NCBI GenBank assembly: GCA_017547845.1
Contig: JAFYNZ010000028.1
Span: 48,495-112,494 of the forward strand
Origin: Muribaculaceae bacterium
Lineage (GTDB): Bacteria; Bacteroidota; Bacteroidia; Bacteroidales; Muribaculaceae
Direction: 5' to 3'
DNA: 64,000 nucleotides
How positions within the stretch are numbered: position 1 is the stretch's first letter; each line of letters opens with the position of its first letter. Shown piece after piece: positions 55,230-64,000 of this stretch. The translations under genes and the position numbers were made by a program. The notes beneath the pieces are model-generated. The model was not told the DNA's origin, made no database searches, and worked only from the letters and a program-made list of their open reading frames with translations.

Positions 55230-56402
55230 TTATTTCTTACGTCTTCTCACTGACTTGGCTGCCGACGGATTGCCGTTTTTAGAGCTTGAACTTACCTTCG
55301 GAGCTTTGGTCTTCTTTTTCTTTTCCGAACGCTTGTTGCGTGCTTTAGGTTCTTCGGCTTTCTTCTCCTCCTTCACCTCAGTCGCAGCCGGCACATCTGC
55401 CACAACCACTGTTTCCACGCCTGCGTCACGGTCGGCAATCTGCACCGTATCATTCTTGGCTGCCGCTTCCTTAGCTGCTGCCTCCTTCTCTTTTTGAGCA
55501 AGGAATTCTTCGCGAGTTGGCACCCAGAGATTCTTATCGAAATTACGGAGACGATTGTCGATACTGTCTTGTGCACGTTTCAAATCGTCAGGATCTGGGA
55601 ACATTTGCACCAACGAGAGGTTGCGAAGGTTTTTGGTCTTATAGATATCACCCTTGTACATCTCCATGTTGAAATAGTCGTCGAGACTGTACTGAGGGAG
55701 GTTGTTGTCGTCAGAGATGAAGACATATTGCTGAGCAAGATAAGGGCGCAATGCATCAAACTTCACCCAGAACATCGGATAGCGAGCATCGCCACCAAAG
55801 TCGCTTGAGCGATTGAGCACAGGGCAGATAGCCACAACGCGCATCTTCATATCGTTGCTGCGACGGTCAAATTCCCACTTTTCGATGATGTAGTAGTTGA
55901 GCACTTGAGTAGTCGGCACATCGGCTTCTTCTATCACAAACTTCGGATTCTTCTCGGTAGAGCCCTTGCCTTCGGTGTAATAGATACCAAATCTGTCGAG
56001 CATATCGCGCACATTGATTTTGTACTTATCTGTGAAGATTTCGCGGCCGTCGAGATACTCATAGGCAGGAATTTCTCCATTGATTACAAGACGCAACATC
56101 AAGCGGAACAAGTTTTCCTGACCGTCGATTACATCTTCAGGGAAATACAATGCAGCGTTGTCGGGCTGAGTCAAATCGATCTGACGATAAATCTCTCTCA
56201 TCCACGCCAAGTCGGCATCGTGAGGCTCTTTCTGCTCGTAGAACGACTGCATACGCTCAGTCACCTGAGTTGCCGCATTTTCCTCTGTTTTCTTCTTTAC
56301 TCTTTCACCACGTTTGCGCACGCTGACTTCCGATTGCGCCACCGATGAGAGTGCCACCATGAGTGCTGCGACTATTACTAAAAGTGAACGATAAGTCTTC
56401 AT
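55230..56402 (-). CDS. gldN: Type IX secretion protein GldN/PorN
   Basis: A 390-residue periplasmic protein that forms the ring with GldK under the outer membrane. Signal peptide about 1-22 (LLVIVAALMVALSSVAQ). The conserved core runs from DLAWMREIYRQIDLTQPDN (about 62) through YKINVRDMLDRFGIYY to LRNFDKNLWVPTREEFLAQK (about 285). The C-terminal 95 residues are Lys/Glu/Ala-rich and low complexity (KKKTKAPKVSSSSKNG), beyond the usual core. It is the last gene of gldK-L-M-N. Confidence 0.92.
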   Translation of the reverse strand: MKTYRSLLVIVAALMVALSSVAQSEVSVRKRGERVKKKTEENAATQVTERMQSFYEQKEPHDADLAWMREIYRQIDLTQPDNAALYFPEDVIDGQENLFRLMLRLVINGEIPAYEYLDGREIFTDKYKINVRDMLDRFGIYYTEGKGSTEKNPKFVIEEADVPTTQVLNYYIIEKWEFDRRSNDMKMRVVAICPVLNRSSDFGGDARYPMFWVKFDALRPYLAQQYVFISDDNNLPQYSLDDYFNMEMYKGDIYKTKNLRNLSLVQMFPDPDDLKRAQDSIDNRLRNFDKNLWVPTREEFLAQKEKEAAAKEAAAKNDTVQIADRDAGVETVVVADVPAATEVKEEKKAEEPKARNKRSEKKKKTKAPKVSSSSKNGNPSAAKSVRRRKK

Positions 56403-56432
56403 ATCTTATTCTTAATCTGATTAGCTATGTTA

Positions 56433-57995
56433 TTAATTTAGAGCTACTTCCATCGGCGAAATATCGCGTGTGATGCCGTCAGGACCTTTAGCCTTGACGT
56501 TGGTTATAAAGAAGCTCTTACCCGGTTTCAAGCGTTTGAATTGCTCCATCTGACGCGATGAGAACTTCGCACCGTCCGACACTTCTGGCATCGCATTACC
56601 CATGCTGTCGAAGAAGACAGTCGTAAACGACACCACAGTGTAGCTGATGTTGAGCAAATCATCGTCGAGAGCCGCACCAAGACCTGTGGCAGCCATGAGT
56701 GAGCCCTTGGAGATGCGCTTAGGTGTACCCTTATAGTTGACAGTGTTGCCACTTGCGTCTTTGATGGCGATGAATGGAGATGGGTCAGGCAACTTACGCA
56801 CACGGAATGTCATTGCACCCATCTGTTGCGTACCATTGGCTGTCGCTGCCGACACCGTGATCACAGCATCGTTGCCTATCTTGTTGGGACGAGCCACCCA
56901 GAGGTCGCCGTTGCGTGTCAACGTACCATTGGACATCGTCGCCGTGATTTCGTTCATAGCCACACCCGGCACTGAGATACTGATAGGGTTGTCGATACCT
57001 GCGTAGAGCACATTCATCATCGTAGCAGAGATGGTCGCCATTGGCTCAATCACTGTGTAATGAGAGGTAAACTCACGACGGTCGATTGTACCATCGCCCT
57101 TAGGCACTTCGATATAACCACTATAGTCGAACGCTCCGACACTTGTCGGCACAAACTCATAGAGACCATTTTCGACCTTGGTGCCACCGACATAAATCGT
57201 CGGACGCTGAGTCGTGTCGATAGCAGCAAGCACGATATTGGCTGAATACTTACCCCCACGCATAATCATGTTAGAGTTAGGGATAACGTAGGCATTAAGT
57301 TCGTTGACTCTGACGTCACCGATGTCGACATTGGTGATGAGGCTTGAGAGCGCTTCCGACTCTGCTTGACGCAAGTCATTCTGAAGCTGAGTGAGGATAG
57401 TCACCGCCGCAACGACAGGGACATTGTCAAACTTCACATCTTCCCAAAGCGTCTGTCCCACTGTGCCAAGCTTATGCTTCACAGTCGTCGAGAGCATCTG
57501 AGCGACAGCTTGACGCTTAGCCGAGTCAGGTATAACATTCATTATAAATGCGCGGTAAGCGTCGACCTTCTCGCGGAGCATTTTGCCCTTGCGAGTTGCA
57601 GGATTGAGCATCACCACTGACGAAGCCTCGAGGTTGTCTTTGTTTACGATATTATTGACATCGCCATCTTTGCCGTCGGCATTTCTGACAATTTCGATTT
57701 TCAATGAGTCAATCAGTGCATAGAGCTGATTCGACTGTCTGCGCACGTCGACACCCTTCTGATACCATGGACCGGCCTTGACGGGATTCTTCTCATAAAG
57801 GTCGTTAAGGTATCTGAATTGCACCTCATTACGCGCCGATATGTTACCGGCTGTGCGTTGCAAAGCCTCCTGCACCTGGCTGAAACCATTGAGCACATCG
57901 CTCGACACATTGAGTGCGAGCATCGCGGTAAGCACGATGTACATCAGGTTAATCATCCTCTGGCGAGGCGACATTTTTCCACTACCTCCTGCCAT
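56433..57995 (-). CDS. gldM: Type IX secretion/gliding protein GldM/PorM
   Basis: A 520-residue inner-membrane protein of the proton-driven type IX motor. One N-terminal membrane helix (MINLMYIVLTAMLALNVS, near 14-31) with the conserved region around the transmembrane helix that contacts GldL. A large periplasmic part of four domains follows (D1 helical bundle, D2-D4 beta domains), ending near KGPDGITRDISPMEVALN. It begins 5 nt after gldL. Confidence 0.95.
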   Translation of the reverse strand: MAGGSGKMSPRQRMINLMYIVLTAMLALNVSSDVLNGFSQVQEALQRTAGNISARNEVQFRYLNDLYEKNPVKAGPWYQKGVDVRRQSNQLYALIDSLKIEIVRNADGKDGDVNNIVNKDNLEASSVVMLNPATRKGKMLREKVDAYRAFIMNVIPDSAKRQAVAQMLSTTVKHKLGTVGQTLWEDVKFDNVPVVAAVTILTQLQNDLRQAESEALSSLITNVDIGDVRVNELNAYVIPNSNMIMRGGKYSANIVLAAIDTTQRPTIYVGGTKVENGLYEFVPTSVGAFDYSGYIEVPKGDGTIDRREFTSHYTVIEPMATISATMMNVLYAGIDNPISISVPGVAMNEITATMSNGTLTRNGDLWVARPNKIGNDAVITVSAATANGTQQMGAMTFRVRKLPDPSPFIAIKDASGNTVNYKGTPKRISKGSLMAATGLGAALDDDLLNISYTVVSFTTVFFDSMGNAMPEVSDGAKFSSRQMEQFKRLKPGKSFFITNVKAKGPDGITRDISPMEVALN

Positions 57996-58000
57996 GGTCG

Positions 58001-59098
58001 TTATGCGTTTTCTTCAGGGTTTTGTGTAAACGGATTGATTGGTTGTTGCATTGCACCGCCCATCATAGGGTTGTGCATGTTGATGGTCATCGCTGTGATC
58101 ATCTTTTCATACACCTGATTGAGTTGCTTCATGTAGCGAGCCATCTTTTCGGTCTCTTCGCAGTAGCGAGAGCTTTCGTTGGCCGACTTTTCGTACATGT
58201 CGCGGATATCCTTCAAGCCGCGGTTGACTCTATCGATAGACTCAAGCTGCGACGAGATGCCCTTGAGTTGGATTTCGTAGATAGTGTTGAGACCACCGAT
58301 GTTGCGGTTGAGATTTTCCATCTGGTCGACATAGCCTGTCGAGCTGCGAGTGATATTTTCGCTGTTTTCGGTGATAGCTTGGTAAGACTGAAGCAATACG
58401 CTGCTCACTTGGTTGAGAGCCATAGTAGTCTCGCGAAGTTGTTGCATCTGCTCAGCGATGCCGGCCATCTGAGAGAGATACTCTTGTGTAGCATTGGTCA
58501 ACTCAGCCATTTGTGAGAGTTGCTCGCTTGCTGCCGCCATCTTAGAGATGCTGTCGCGCAACGACTGAGTATCCTCTTCCGAAAGATTGACTGCATCAGG
58601 AATGCCTGCCGACTGACGCGCTTGGTCGCCACTGACGATGACACCGCCACCGATAACGCCTCCGCCGATGACTCCACCACCGATGACACCACCGCCACCG
58701 CTGATTACGACTCCTTCACCGGCTTCGCCACTCAAGCCCTCTACCGAGCCACCGATGACACCGCCGCCACCACCGTTGATGATGACGCCACCACCGCCGC
58801 CACCACCTGAAAACTCAGGACGATCCTCAGGGTTCTTTGATTCGAGCACCGGAAAGACATCTTCCCAGTGGTATTCTTTTGGTGGACGGTCGAATGCTGT
58901 GAGGAGGAACATCAAGACTTCCGTACCCATACCGATACACAACAATGCGTTACCCATCGGAAGGTGAAGAATCTTGAACAATGCACCCAGAATCACAATC
59001 GCTGCACCGAAACTATAAGCAAAGTTGAAAAATCTCTGCCCTTTTTCGCCACTCAAGAAGCGTTCAATGCTATTTTTATATCTCTTAATTTTTCCCAT
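58001..59098 (-). CDS. gldL: Type IX secretion/gliding motor protein GldL/PorL
   Basis: A 365-residue inner-membrane motor protein. Two membrane helices (FFNFAYSFGAAIVILGALF near 23-41; ALLCIGMGTEVLMFLLTAF near 51-69) carry the conserved Glu60 of the proton path. From 97 to 157 it holds a Gly-rich low-complexity insert built on GGGVI units. The rest is a helical, coiled-coil cytoplasmic domain. It ends NPFTQNPEENA and is 5 nt upstream of gldM. Confidence 0.93.
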   Translation of the reverse strand: MGKIKRYKNSIERFLSGEKGQRFFNFAYSFGAAIVILGALFKILHLPMGNALLCIGMGTEVLMFLLTAFDRPPKEYHWEDVFPVLESKNPEDRPEFSGGGGGGGVIINGGGGGVIGGSVEGLSGEAGEGVVISGGGGVIGGGVIGGGVIGGGVIVSGDQARQSAGIPDAVNLSEEDTQSLRDSISKMAAASEQLSQMAELTNATQEYLSQMAGIAEQMQQLRETTMALNQVSSVLLQSYQAITENSENITRSSTGYVDQMENLNRNIGGLNTIYEIQLKGISSQLESIDRVNRGLKDIRDMYEKSANESSRYCEETEKMARYMKQLNQVYEKMITAMTINMHNPMMGGAMQQPINPFTQNPEENA

Positions 59099-59140
59099 TG
59101 TCTGAATTGAATTATATAGTGATTACTATGCGTTATATGC

Positions 59141-60604
59141 TTATCTCTTCTTAGTGCCCTTAGCAAAGCCGATCTGTGTGCGCACGCAACGGAAACCGAT
59201 GTAGCTACGCTGCTCATTCTGATACTCCCACATGCGAATATCGCTTCTGACATTATGTGCCACATCTTTCCATGAGCCGCCACGCACAATCTTACGTTTC
59301 ATCTTGTAAGGGTCCTCCTTGGCAGCATCGTAGCGATACTCCGGATTCATGTCGCTTGTGAGCTTATTGATACTTTCGGTGTAGGCTGTCGATGTCCACT
59401 CGCTGACGTTACCCGCCATGTCGTAGAGACCGAAGTCGTTGGCATTGAACGTGCCGACCGGTGAAGTTATCAAGTGACCATCGCGAATGTAGTCCCCCTC
59501 CATAGGCTTGAAATTGGCGTAGAAGCAACCACGCTCGTCCATCGGAAGAGTTTCGCTCCAAGGGTATTGGCTTTCGCTATTGCCGGCACGTGCCGCAAAC
59601 TCCCACTCTGCTTCAGTCGGCAGACGGAACGGCTCAATCATCACCCCCTCACGTCCCAACGAGCGACGGAGATAGTCGGTGCGCCAATTGGCAAACGCAT
59701 TTGCCTGCTCCCAGCTTACGCCCACCACAGGATAGTCGTTGTAGCCGGCATGAGAGAAATACATGCGAGTGTATGGCTCGTTGTAGGCATTATCAAAGTC
59801 GTTGATCCACGCTGTAGTGTCGGGATACACGTTGACGATATACGTATTAAGGAAGTCGTAGTCGCCGGTCAATCGACGAGAGACAGTCTCTCTGACGATA
59901 CGACCCTCTTCATCAAAGTAAGCCGTGTCCTTCGAAATCATCGGAAGCTCATCAGAGACCGGGATATCGGTGTTATACTCACGACGCTCAGGGTCGAGAC
60001 GATTTTTACGCTTTGCTGCCGCTGTGTGATTGAAGATTTCATAGCGGTAGTTGAGCTGCGTAGGATCGAGCTCACGACGACCTGTGATAGGGTTGGTGCG
60101 ATAGACGCTCTCGATGGCACGAAGCTCGTCCTCGTTGGCATTACGCCAAGGGATAGCCTTGTTCCAGTTGAGATAAGGCTTCACAGGGTTACCCTCGTTG
60201 TCCTCCTCGATCTTGAACTCCTCATTGCCGCCATAGGCAGGGTCGGCAAGACGTTCGCGGATAATAGAGTCACGCACCCAAAACACGAATTGCTTATACT
60301 TCGAATTGGTGATTTCCGTCTCGTCCATCCAGAAAGCATCGACCGACACCCCGCGAGGGTCAGCCTTGATGCCCCAGACACTATCGTTCTCTGCAGGACC
60401 CATCTTGTAGGCTCCGCGATCTATCAACACCATGCCGTAAGGAGTCGGCTCTGCATATGCATAACCACCCACTCCGGTCACTTCTCCGCCGGCACTGCTT
60501 CCGCGTGTCGACATACAAGAGACTAACGTAGTCGATGCGACAACGACCATCAACGCCGCCGCCAACACCTGTGACTTAATCTTCAAATATTTCGTATTCA
60601 TCAT
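59141..60604 (-). CDS. gldK: Type IX secretion lipoprotein GldK/PorK
   Basis: A 487-residue outer-membrane lipoprotein (lipobox Cys30 in TTLVSC) that forms the periplasmic ring with GldN. The fold is that of formylglycine-generating/sulfatase-modifying proteins: GMVLIDRGAYKMGPAEND, RLPTEAEWEFAARAGN, GLYDMAGNVSEWTSTA and IVRGGSWKDVAHNVR. The enzymatic Cys pair is not expected in GldK. The start is 8 nt after porP. Confidence 0.94.
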   Translation of the reverse strand: MMNTKYLKIKSQVLAAALMVVVASTTLVSCMSTRGSSAGGEVTGVGGYAYAEPTPYGMVLIDRGAYKMGPAENDSVWGIKADPRGVSVDAFWMDETEITNSKYKQFVFWVRDSIIRERLADPAYGGNEEFKIEEDNEGNPVKPYLNWNKAIPWRNANEDELRAIESVYRTNPITGRRELDPTQLNYRYEIFNHTAAAKRKNRLDPERREYNTDIPVSDELPMISKDTAYFDEEGRIVRETVSRRLTGDYDFLNTYIVNVYPDTTAWINDFDNAYNEPYTRMYFSHAGYNDYPVVGVSWEQANAFANWRTDYLRRSLGREGVMIEPFRLPTEAEWEFAARAGNSESQYPWSETLPMDERGCFYANFKPMEGDYIRDGHLITSPVGTFNANDFGLYDMAGNVSEWTSTAYTESINKLTSDMNPEYRYDAAKEDPYKMKRKIVRGGSWKDVAHNVRSDIRMWEYQNEQRSYIGFRCVRTQIGFAKGTKKR

Positions 60605-60612
60605 ATATCTGT

Positions 60613-61602
60613 TTACATGATCCTTATGGATCTATGCTTGTTTTTATTCTTTCCTGAAAAGTCCAATTTCATCTTGTAGCCCACCATCAACTCGTGGCTG
60701 CCCATGCTTGCTTTAGATATGGCCGACAATGGATAGTCGTAGGCATAACCGACAAAGAAATTTTTTATCTCGGCTGCCGCCATCACCATTATCGCATCGT
60801 TCCATCTGTAGCCCACGCCGAAGCTCAAGAACTTGTTGTAGCGTGCTCGGGCTGTGATTTCTGCCACAAAACTACTGAAATCGGTCTTGACCATCAACGA
60901 CGGTTGCAATTCAAATAACGTATTTTTTAACTCAATATTGCTTCCGCCCATAAAATATAGAGTGCGAGGCAACGACGATTCATACTCCTGCGACGCCGTG
61001 CTCTCCGAGCCTTCAAGACTCATCTTCACCGTCGGAGCAAGCAAATGAAGCCCCGAAACGCCCACCCAGAAATACTTATGAGTGTAGTAGACGCCGGCAG
61101 AGAGATCGACCGTCCCGCCCTTGAGGTCTTGCGTCGGAATGCCTGTGTCATTGCTATCGTGATAGCCGTCATCGTCAGGCACTTCCACCTCCGAGCCCTT
61201 GAACGACTGCTCGAAATAACCCACCTGAGCACCGATGCTCAATTCTCCCTTGAGGAGCTTGAGTTTATAGGAAAACTGCACATCGATATCAAAATTGGAG
61301 AACAGACCCAACGTCTCAGCTTGCAATCCGGCACCGACACCGATGCGTTTGCCCAGCAGATTGAGCGGCATATCGACCTGACCTAAAAACGACTGCGGAG
61401 CATTCTCTATCCCCAGCCATTGAAGGCGTGCCCCGCCATTGATGCGCAGATAGTCGGTCGCTCCACTCGCAGCAGGATTGTAATAGGTCGGGATAGACCA
61501 GTATTGACTCAGTTGCGCATCGGCCTGACCATGAGCATCAGCCCATGCCGCAAGCACCAACGCGACAAACAATAGCAATCTATGTAGCAGCTTCTTCATC
61601 AT
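60613..61602 (-). CDS. porP: PorP/SprF family type IX secretion outer-membrane protein
   Basis: A 329-residue outer-membrane beta-barrel with signal peptide (LLLFVALVLAAWADAHG). The family start is AQLSQYWSIPTYYNPAASGA, followed by alternating strands (LSIGAQVGYFEQSFKG; FLSFGVGYRWNDAIMVMAA) and VGYAYDYPLSAISKASMGSHE. It binds the GldK ring to the outer membrane. It starts inside the last codons of the PorT-like gene (4-nt overlap). Confidence 0.93.
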   Translation of the reverse strand: MMKKLLHRLLLFVALVLAAWADAHGQADAQLSQYWSIPTYYNPAASGATDYLRINGGARLQWLGIENAPQSFLGQVDMPLNLLGKRIGVGAGLQAETLGLFSNFDIDVQFSYKLKLLKGELSIGAQVGYFEQSFKGSEVEVPDDDGYHDSNDTGIPTQDLKGGTVDLSAGVYYTHKYFWVGVSGLHLLAPTVKMSLEGSESTASQEYESSLPRTLYFMGGSNIELKNTLFELQPSLMVKTDFSSFVAEITARARYNKFLSFGVGYRWNDAIMVMAAAEIKNFFVGYAYDYPLSAISKASMGSHELMVGYKMKLDFSGKNKNKHRSIRIM

Positions 61603-62348
61603 TCGAAATAAAATGTTAGCACTATCATATTCGACTTCACCTTAGTCAACGACTCCGTCATCTTTATCTTCTGTGGATCGTCGACCAAGTCGGGACGATC
61701 ATGCTTAAGCACATCGGTCAACCCGAAGCAAAATTTTATCTCCGGATTGAGCTTGAAAAATGGAAGATAAAAGTCACAACCCATGCCCACCGTGAAATAA
61801 GCGTCCATAGAGTTGAACATCAAGTAGTCGCTGCGCTTCTTGCTGACATCGAGCGAACCCATCACCCCGAGCGTCACATAAGGACGGCTATTGAGATAAC
61901 GTTCTCCCGAAATCTTCAAGTCCAACGGGGCGACGACATAGGCTGTCTTCACATTCTGCTGAGCGACGCCACCATTGGTCGTGTCAAGCATCTTGACCAC
62001 CTTATTGCCGAAATACATACCCGGCGACAAACGCAGATTGAAATGCTTGTGCAATCGCCAGTCGCCCAACACATTGACACAAAAACCGGGGCTATAGCTT
62101 GGCACTTCGGCAAACCATGTCTCGCCGTCAGATGTCACAAAGCCATTGTGCGTAAACTTCAAATCCTGCATATGCATACCGACCGAAAAGCCCAAATGCA
62201 ACGGCTTCTGATCGGCATACGGACGATTGAGAAGCTTGTCTTGCGGACGTGCCGTAGCCACCTGACCACAACACACAACCAATGTCAAGACCATCAACAG
62301 CCTCAACATCAACTCGTTTCGCAGTATATGATACACCTTTTCAACCAT
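61599..62348 (-). CDS. porT: PorT-like type IX secretion outer-membrane protein
   Basis: A 249-residue predicted outer-membrane beta-barrel. I start at the ATG 62346-62348 (MVEKVYHIL), upstream of the signal peptide LRLLMVLTLVVCCGQVATA; an ATG at 62307-62309 is possible. The body begins PLHLGFSVGMHMQDLKFTHN and ends with KFCFGLTDVLKHDRPDL and SNMIVLTFYFE, consistent with PorT/SprT as I remember it. It is first in the type IX operon, which fits PorT. The assignment rests on these motifs and on context. Confidence 0.75.
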   Translation of the reverse strand: MVEKVYHILRNELMLRLLMVLTLVVCCGQVATARPQDKLLNRPYADQKPLHLGFSVGMHMQDLKFTHNGFVTSDGETWFAEVPSYSPGFCVNVLGDWRLHKHFNLRLSPGMYFGNKVVKMLDTTNGGVAQQNVKTAYVVAPLDLKISGERYLNSRPYVTLGVMGSLDVSKKRSDYLMFNSMDAYFTVGMGCDFYLPFFKLNPEIKFCFGLTDVLKHDRPDLVDDPQKIKMTESLTKVKSNMIVLTFYFE

Positions 62349-62454
62349 ACATATATCATAACGCAAAATCCCCCCTTTTATTGCATCACCCCACAATTAT
62401 AGGGACCATAGAGACACAAAAGTCCCTAAGGTCCCTATTACCGATAAGGAATCT

Positions 62455-63678
62455 TCAGACGCTTTCTTTGGCCTTGCTAAGGGCGCGGCTCACGGTCGAC
62501 TTCGAGATGCCGAGTTGCTCCGCTATCTCTCGACAGCTCTTGCCCTGCTCGCTGAGAGAGACTATCCTTTGGAGCTTGATGCTTTGCGATGATTCGTCGG
62601 CAGACTTGAGCAGAGAATACTCATTGACAGTCGTTCTCTCGACAAACTTCAGCATCGCATCCTCCTTTACAATCTCGCCCATCAGCACCGACGGGGTGTC
62701 GTAGATGATGCGTCCGTTGCGAGCCTTAATCTGCTTCAGATAGCGTATATCGGAATCCGTGGCCGACTTGCCCATGGCGAAGACAGAGTCAAAGAAATTG
62801 AAGAGTCGCTTAGAGCCGGCAAGGTCGTTTTGCGTAATCGGTTGGCTTAAGTCGCGTTTGGGGGTGTGGGCTATCACCAGCACCGACAGATTCATGCTAT
62901 GCTTCAGCTCCATCAGTCGCGCCATCAGTCGCCCGGCCGCTTCGCCACTTTCGAGTTGATTGTTGAGCACCGAAATGTTGTCGATGATTATCACATCGCA
63001 TTCATCTTCCTTGGCGGCACGCTCGATGATGTCAATCACATCGCCATTCTCATCGGCAAGCCCGGCGCTATGGTCAAATCGCGCTATGGTCAGAAGGTCG
63101 CTGAAGGTGTAGCTGAGGTCGGTCTGCTCATCGGTGTAGCGCATCTGAAATTGCTTCTCGCTCAACTCGAAGTCGTAGTAGTGCACCTTCTTGCCCAGTC
63201 GGCGAGTGATGTGGTCGGCTATCTGCACCGAAAGTATCGATTTGCCGACATTGGAGTCAGCAAAGAGGCACGCCAACTCTCCTTCGTTCCAAAATCCATC
63301 GTAGAGGGCCTTGGGCATCGACTTGAGACGACCTGCGCGGATGGCATTGTTGGCCTTGCGAAAAAGCATGTAGCCGATGGTCTTGGCGTCTGAAGTGCTA
63401 TCGGTCGATGCCGCTTCTTGCTCTTGGGCGACCGATGTCGACGCAAGACTGTCGCAACAGTAGGGAGCGATGCTATAGGCCGACATATCGTTGTCGGACT
63501 CACAATCGGCTGAGAAATCATCGATGTCGAAGGTCTCAAAGTCGCTTTCGCTCTGCTCAGTCAGCTCGGCAGAAGATGGTCGTTTACTCGCTCCCAAAGT
63601 CTTGAGAGCATCTAATTCTCGCATTGCATTGACAAACATGTCATGCAACTCAGCATGTGACTTTTTCTTATTGTCCAT
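62455..63678 (-). CDS. RepA-like AAA ATPase with C-terminal helix-turn-helix
   Basis: A 407-residue protein. The central RecA-like ATPase (about 130-330) shows Walker A (ACLFADSNVGKSILSVQIAD) and Walker B (DVIIIDNISVLNN, about 235), as in RepA/DnaB-type helicases. The C-terminal 45 residues form a resolvase-like helix-turn-helix (GKSCREIAEQLGISKSTVSRA). The N-terminal 100 residues are acidic and Ser-rich. Such proteins occur on plasmids, phages and integrated elements of Bacteroidota, so this end of the window may enter an accessory element. Its role is unknown. Confidence 0.8.
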   Translation of the reverse strand: MDNKKKSHAELHDMFVNAMRELDALKTLGASKRPSSAELTEQSESDFETFDIDDFSADCESDNDMSAYSIAPYCCDSLASTSVAQEQEAASTDSTSDAKTIGYMLFRKANNAIRAGRLKSMPKALYDGFWNEGELACLFADSNVGKSILSVQIADHITRRLGKKVHYYDFELSEKQFQMRYTDEQTDLSYTFSDLLTIARFDHSAGLADENGDVIDIIERAAKEDECDVIIIDNISVLNNQLESGEAAGRLMARLMELKHSMNLSVLVIAHTPKRDLSQPITQNDLAGSKRLFNFFDSVFAMGKSATDSDIRYLKQIKARNGRIIYDTPSVLMGEIVKEDAMLKFVERTTVNEYSLLKSADESSQSIKLQRIVSLSEQGKSCREIAEQLGISKSTVSRALSKAKESV

Positions 63679-63720
63679 AGTCAGTTTGAAAAAATATTGA
63701 TATTAAAGTGATTGATAAAA

Positions 63721-63927
63721 TCAGTTGCGGAAACTCATCACAGTGGAGTCGCCGACATTATTTTGCTTCACAAGTCGGAGTGTGTAGCCTCCGCCATGGA
63801 GGGTGATGTGGCGTAAATGTTCGCCATCACGCCAGCAGTAGAAGAGAGCAAGACGCATAGCATCGCTGTCGTCCTGAGCATCGAAGAGCCAATTGCCTCG
63901 GTCAGTATAAGCCTTGTAGGTTGCCAT
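63721..63927 (-). CDS. Small protein of unknown function
   Basis: A 68-residue protein (MATYKAYTDRGNWLFDAQDD, then RLALFYCWRDGEHLRHITLH) with no signal peptide or known motif. It is 42 nt upstream of the AAA ATPase gene on the same strand and probably co-transcribed, suggesting a shared accessory role. I do not recognise a family. Confidence 0.5.
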   Translation of the reverse strand: MATYKAYTDRGNWLFDAQDDSDAMRLALFYCWRDGEHLRHITLHGGGYTLRLVKQNNVGDSTVMSFRN

Positions 63928-64000
63928 ATAGGTTGATTTAAAATGTTGATAATTAAATTAATAAAAGTCATGTAAAGCAGTCAGACAGACAGTCAAAAGA

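Noticed and set aside
59474-60526. Long plus-strand open frame (350 codons) opposite gldK
   Set aside because: It is a codon-bias shadow of gldK, whose motifs and family length are clear; the antisense product has no recognisable domain.

Overview
The window is a piece of a Bacteroidota chromosome, most likely order Bacteroidales. The evidence is a complete type IX secretion core (PorT-like, PorP, GldK, GldL, GldM, GldN), three secreted proteins with type-A-like C-terminal sorting domains, family-specific genes (TIGR03991-type GlmU-like protein, DUF4292 lipoprotein, Omp28-like protein), and repeated promoters of the Bacteroidota form TTG-N19/20-TAnnTTTG. A Muribaculaceae-like host is a guess from overall gene content.

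Layout. 1-5.8 kb: a minus-strand run of str and S10 operon genes (rpsL, rpsG, fusA, rpsJ, rplC, rplD, rplW, partial rplB) with a well-formed promoter at 5.92 kb. 6.2-11.8 kb: housekeeping genes (GlmU-like, Xaa-Pro aminopeptidase, gamma-carbonic-anhydrase-like protein, rpsU, tyrosine recombinase, hpf). 11.8-13.4 kb: an fdtA/fdtB-type deoxyamino-sugar pair. 13.4-20.8 kb: a type II-C CRISPR-Cas locus, with the array on the plus strand and cas2, cas1 and cas9 on the minus strand, followed by a tracrRNA on the plus strand. 21.0-21.5 kb: a small secreted protein with 22 cysteines. 21.6-28.8 kb: a six-gene minus-strand envelope operon (dut, TPR protein, DUF4292 lipoprotein, EnvC-like protein, acyltransferase, flippase). 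28.9-41.4 kb: secreted proteins, tpx, an AraC regulator, a glycosyltransferase, ferredoxin, a thioredoxin-fold lipoprotein and pnp. 41.4-45.3 kb: an AddA-type helicase-nuclease and a SUI1 protein. 45.4-51.5 kb: a heavy-metal RND efflux operon with two His-rich members. 51.6-54.5 kb: three glycosyltransferases. 54.6-62.3 kb: the type IX secretion operon. 62.4-64 kb: a RepA-like ATPase and a small unknown gene.

The CRISPR locus is the most notable region. (1) The array holds two different 47-bp repeat types in two uninterrupted blocks (8 of type A, then 9 of type B), with a single switch at spacer 8. (2) Both types contain TTG at positions 2-4 and TAnnTTTG at 24-31, which is a complete Bacteroidota promoter, so each crRNA may be transcribed from its own repeat. 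(3) The tracrRNA anti-repeat matches type B without mismatch but matches type A over only the first 14 positions. (4) The tracrRNA promoter lies in a degenerate direct repeat copy. Together with the adjacent anti-repeat this forms a 58-nt hairpin resembling a natural repeat:anti-repeat single-guide fold, directly upstream of cas9. (5) The array begins 6 nt after the fdtB stop codon. All of this is read from sequence; transcription and activity are untested.
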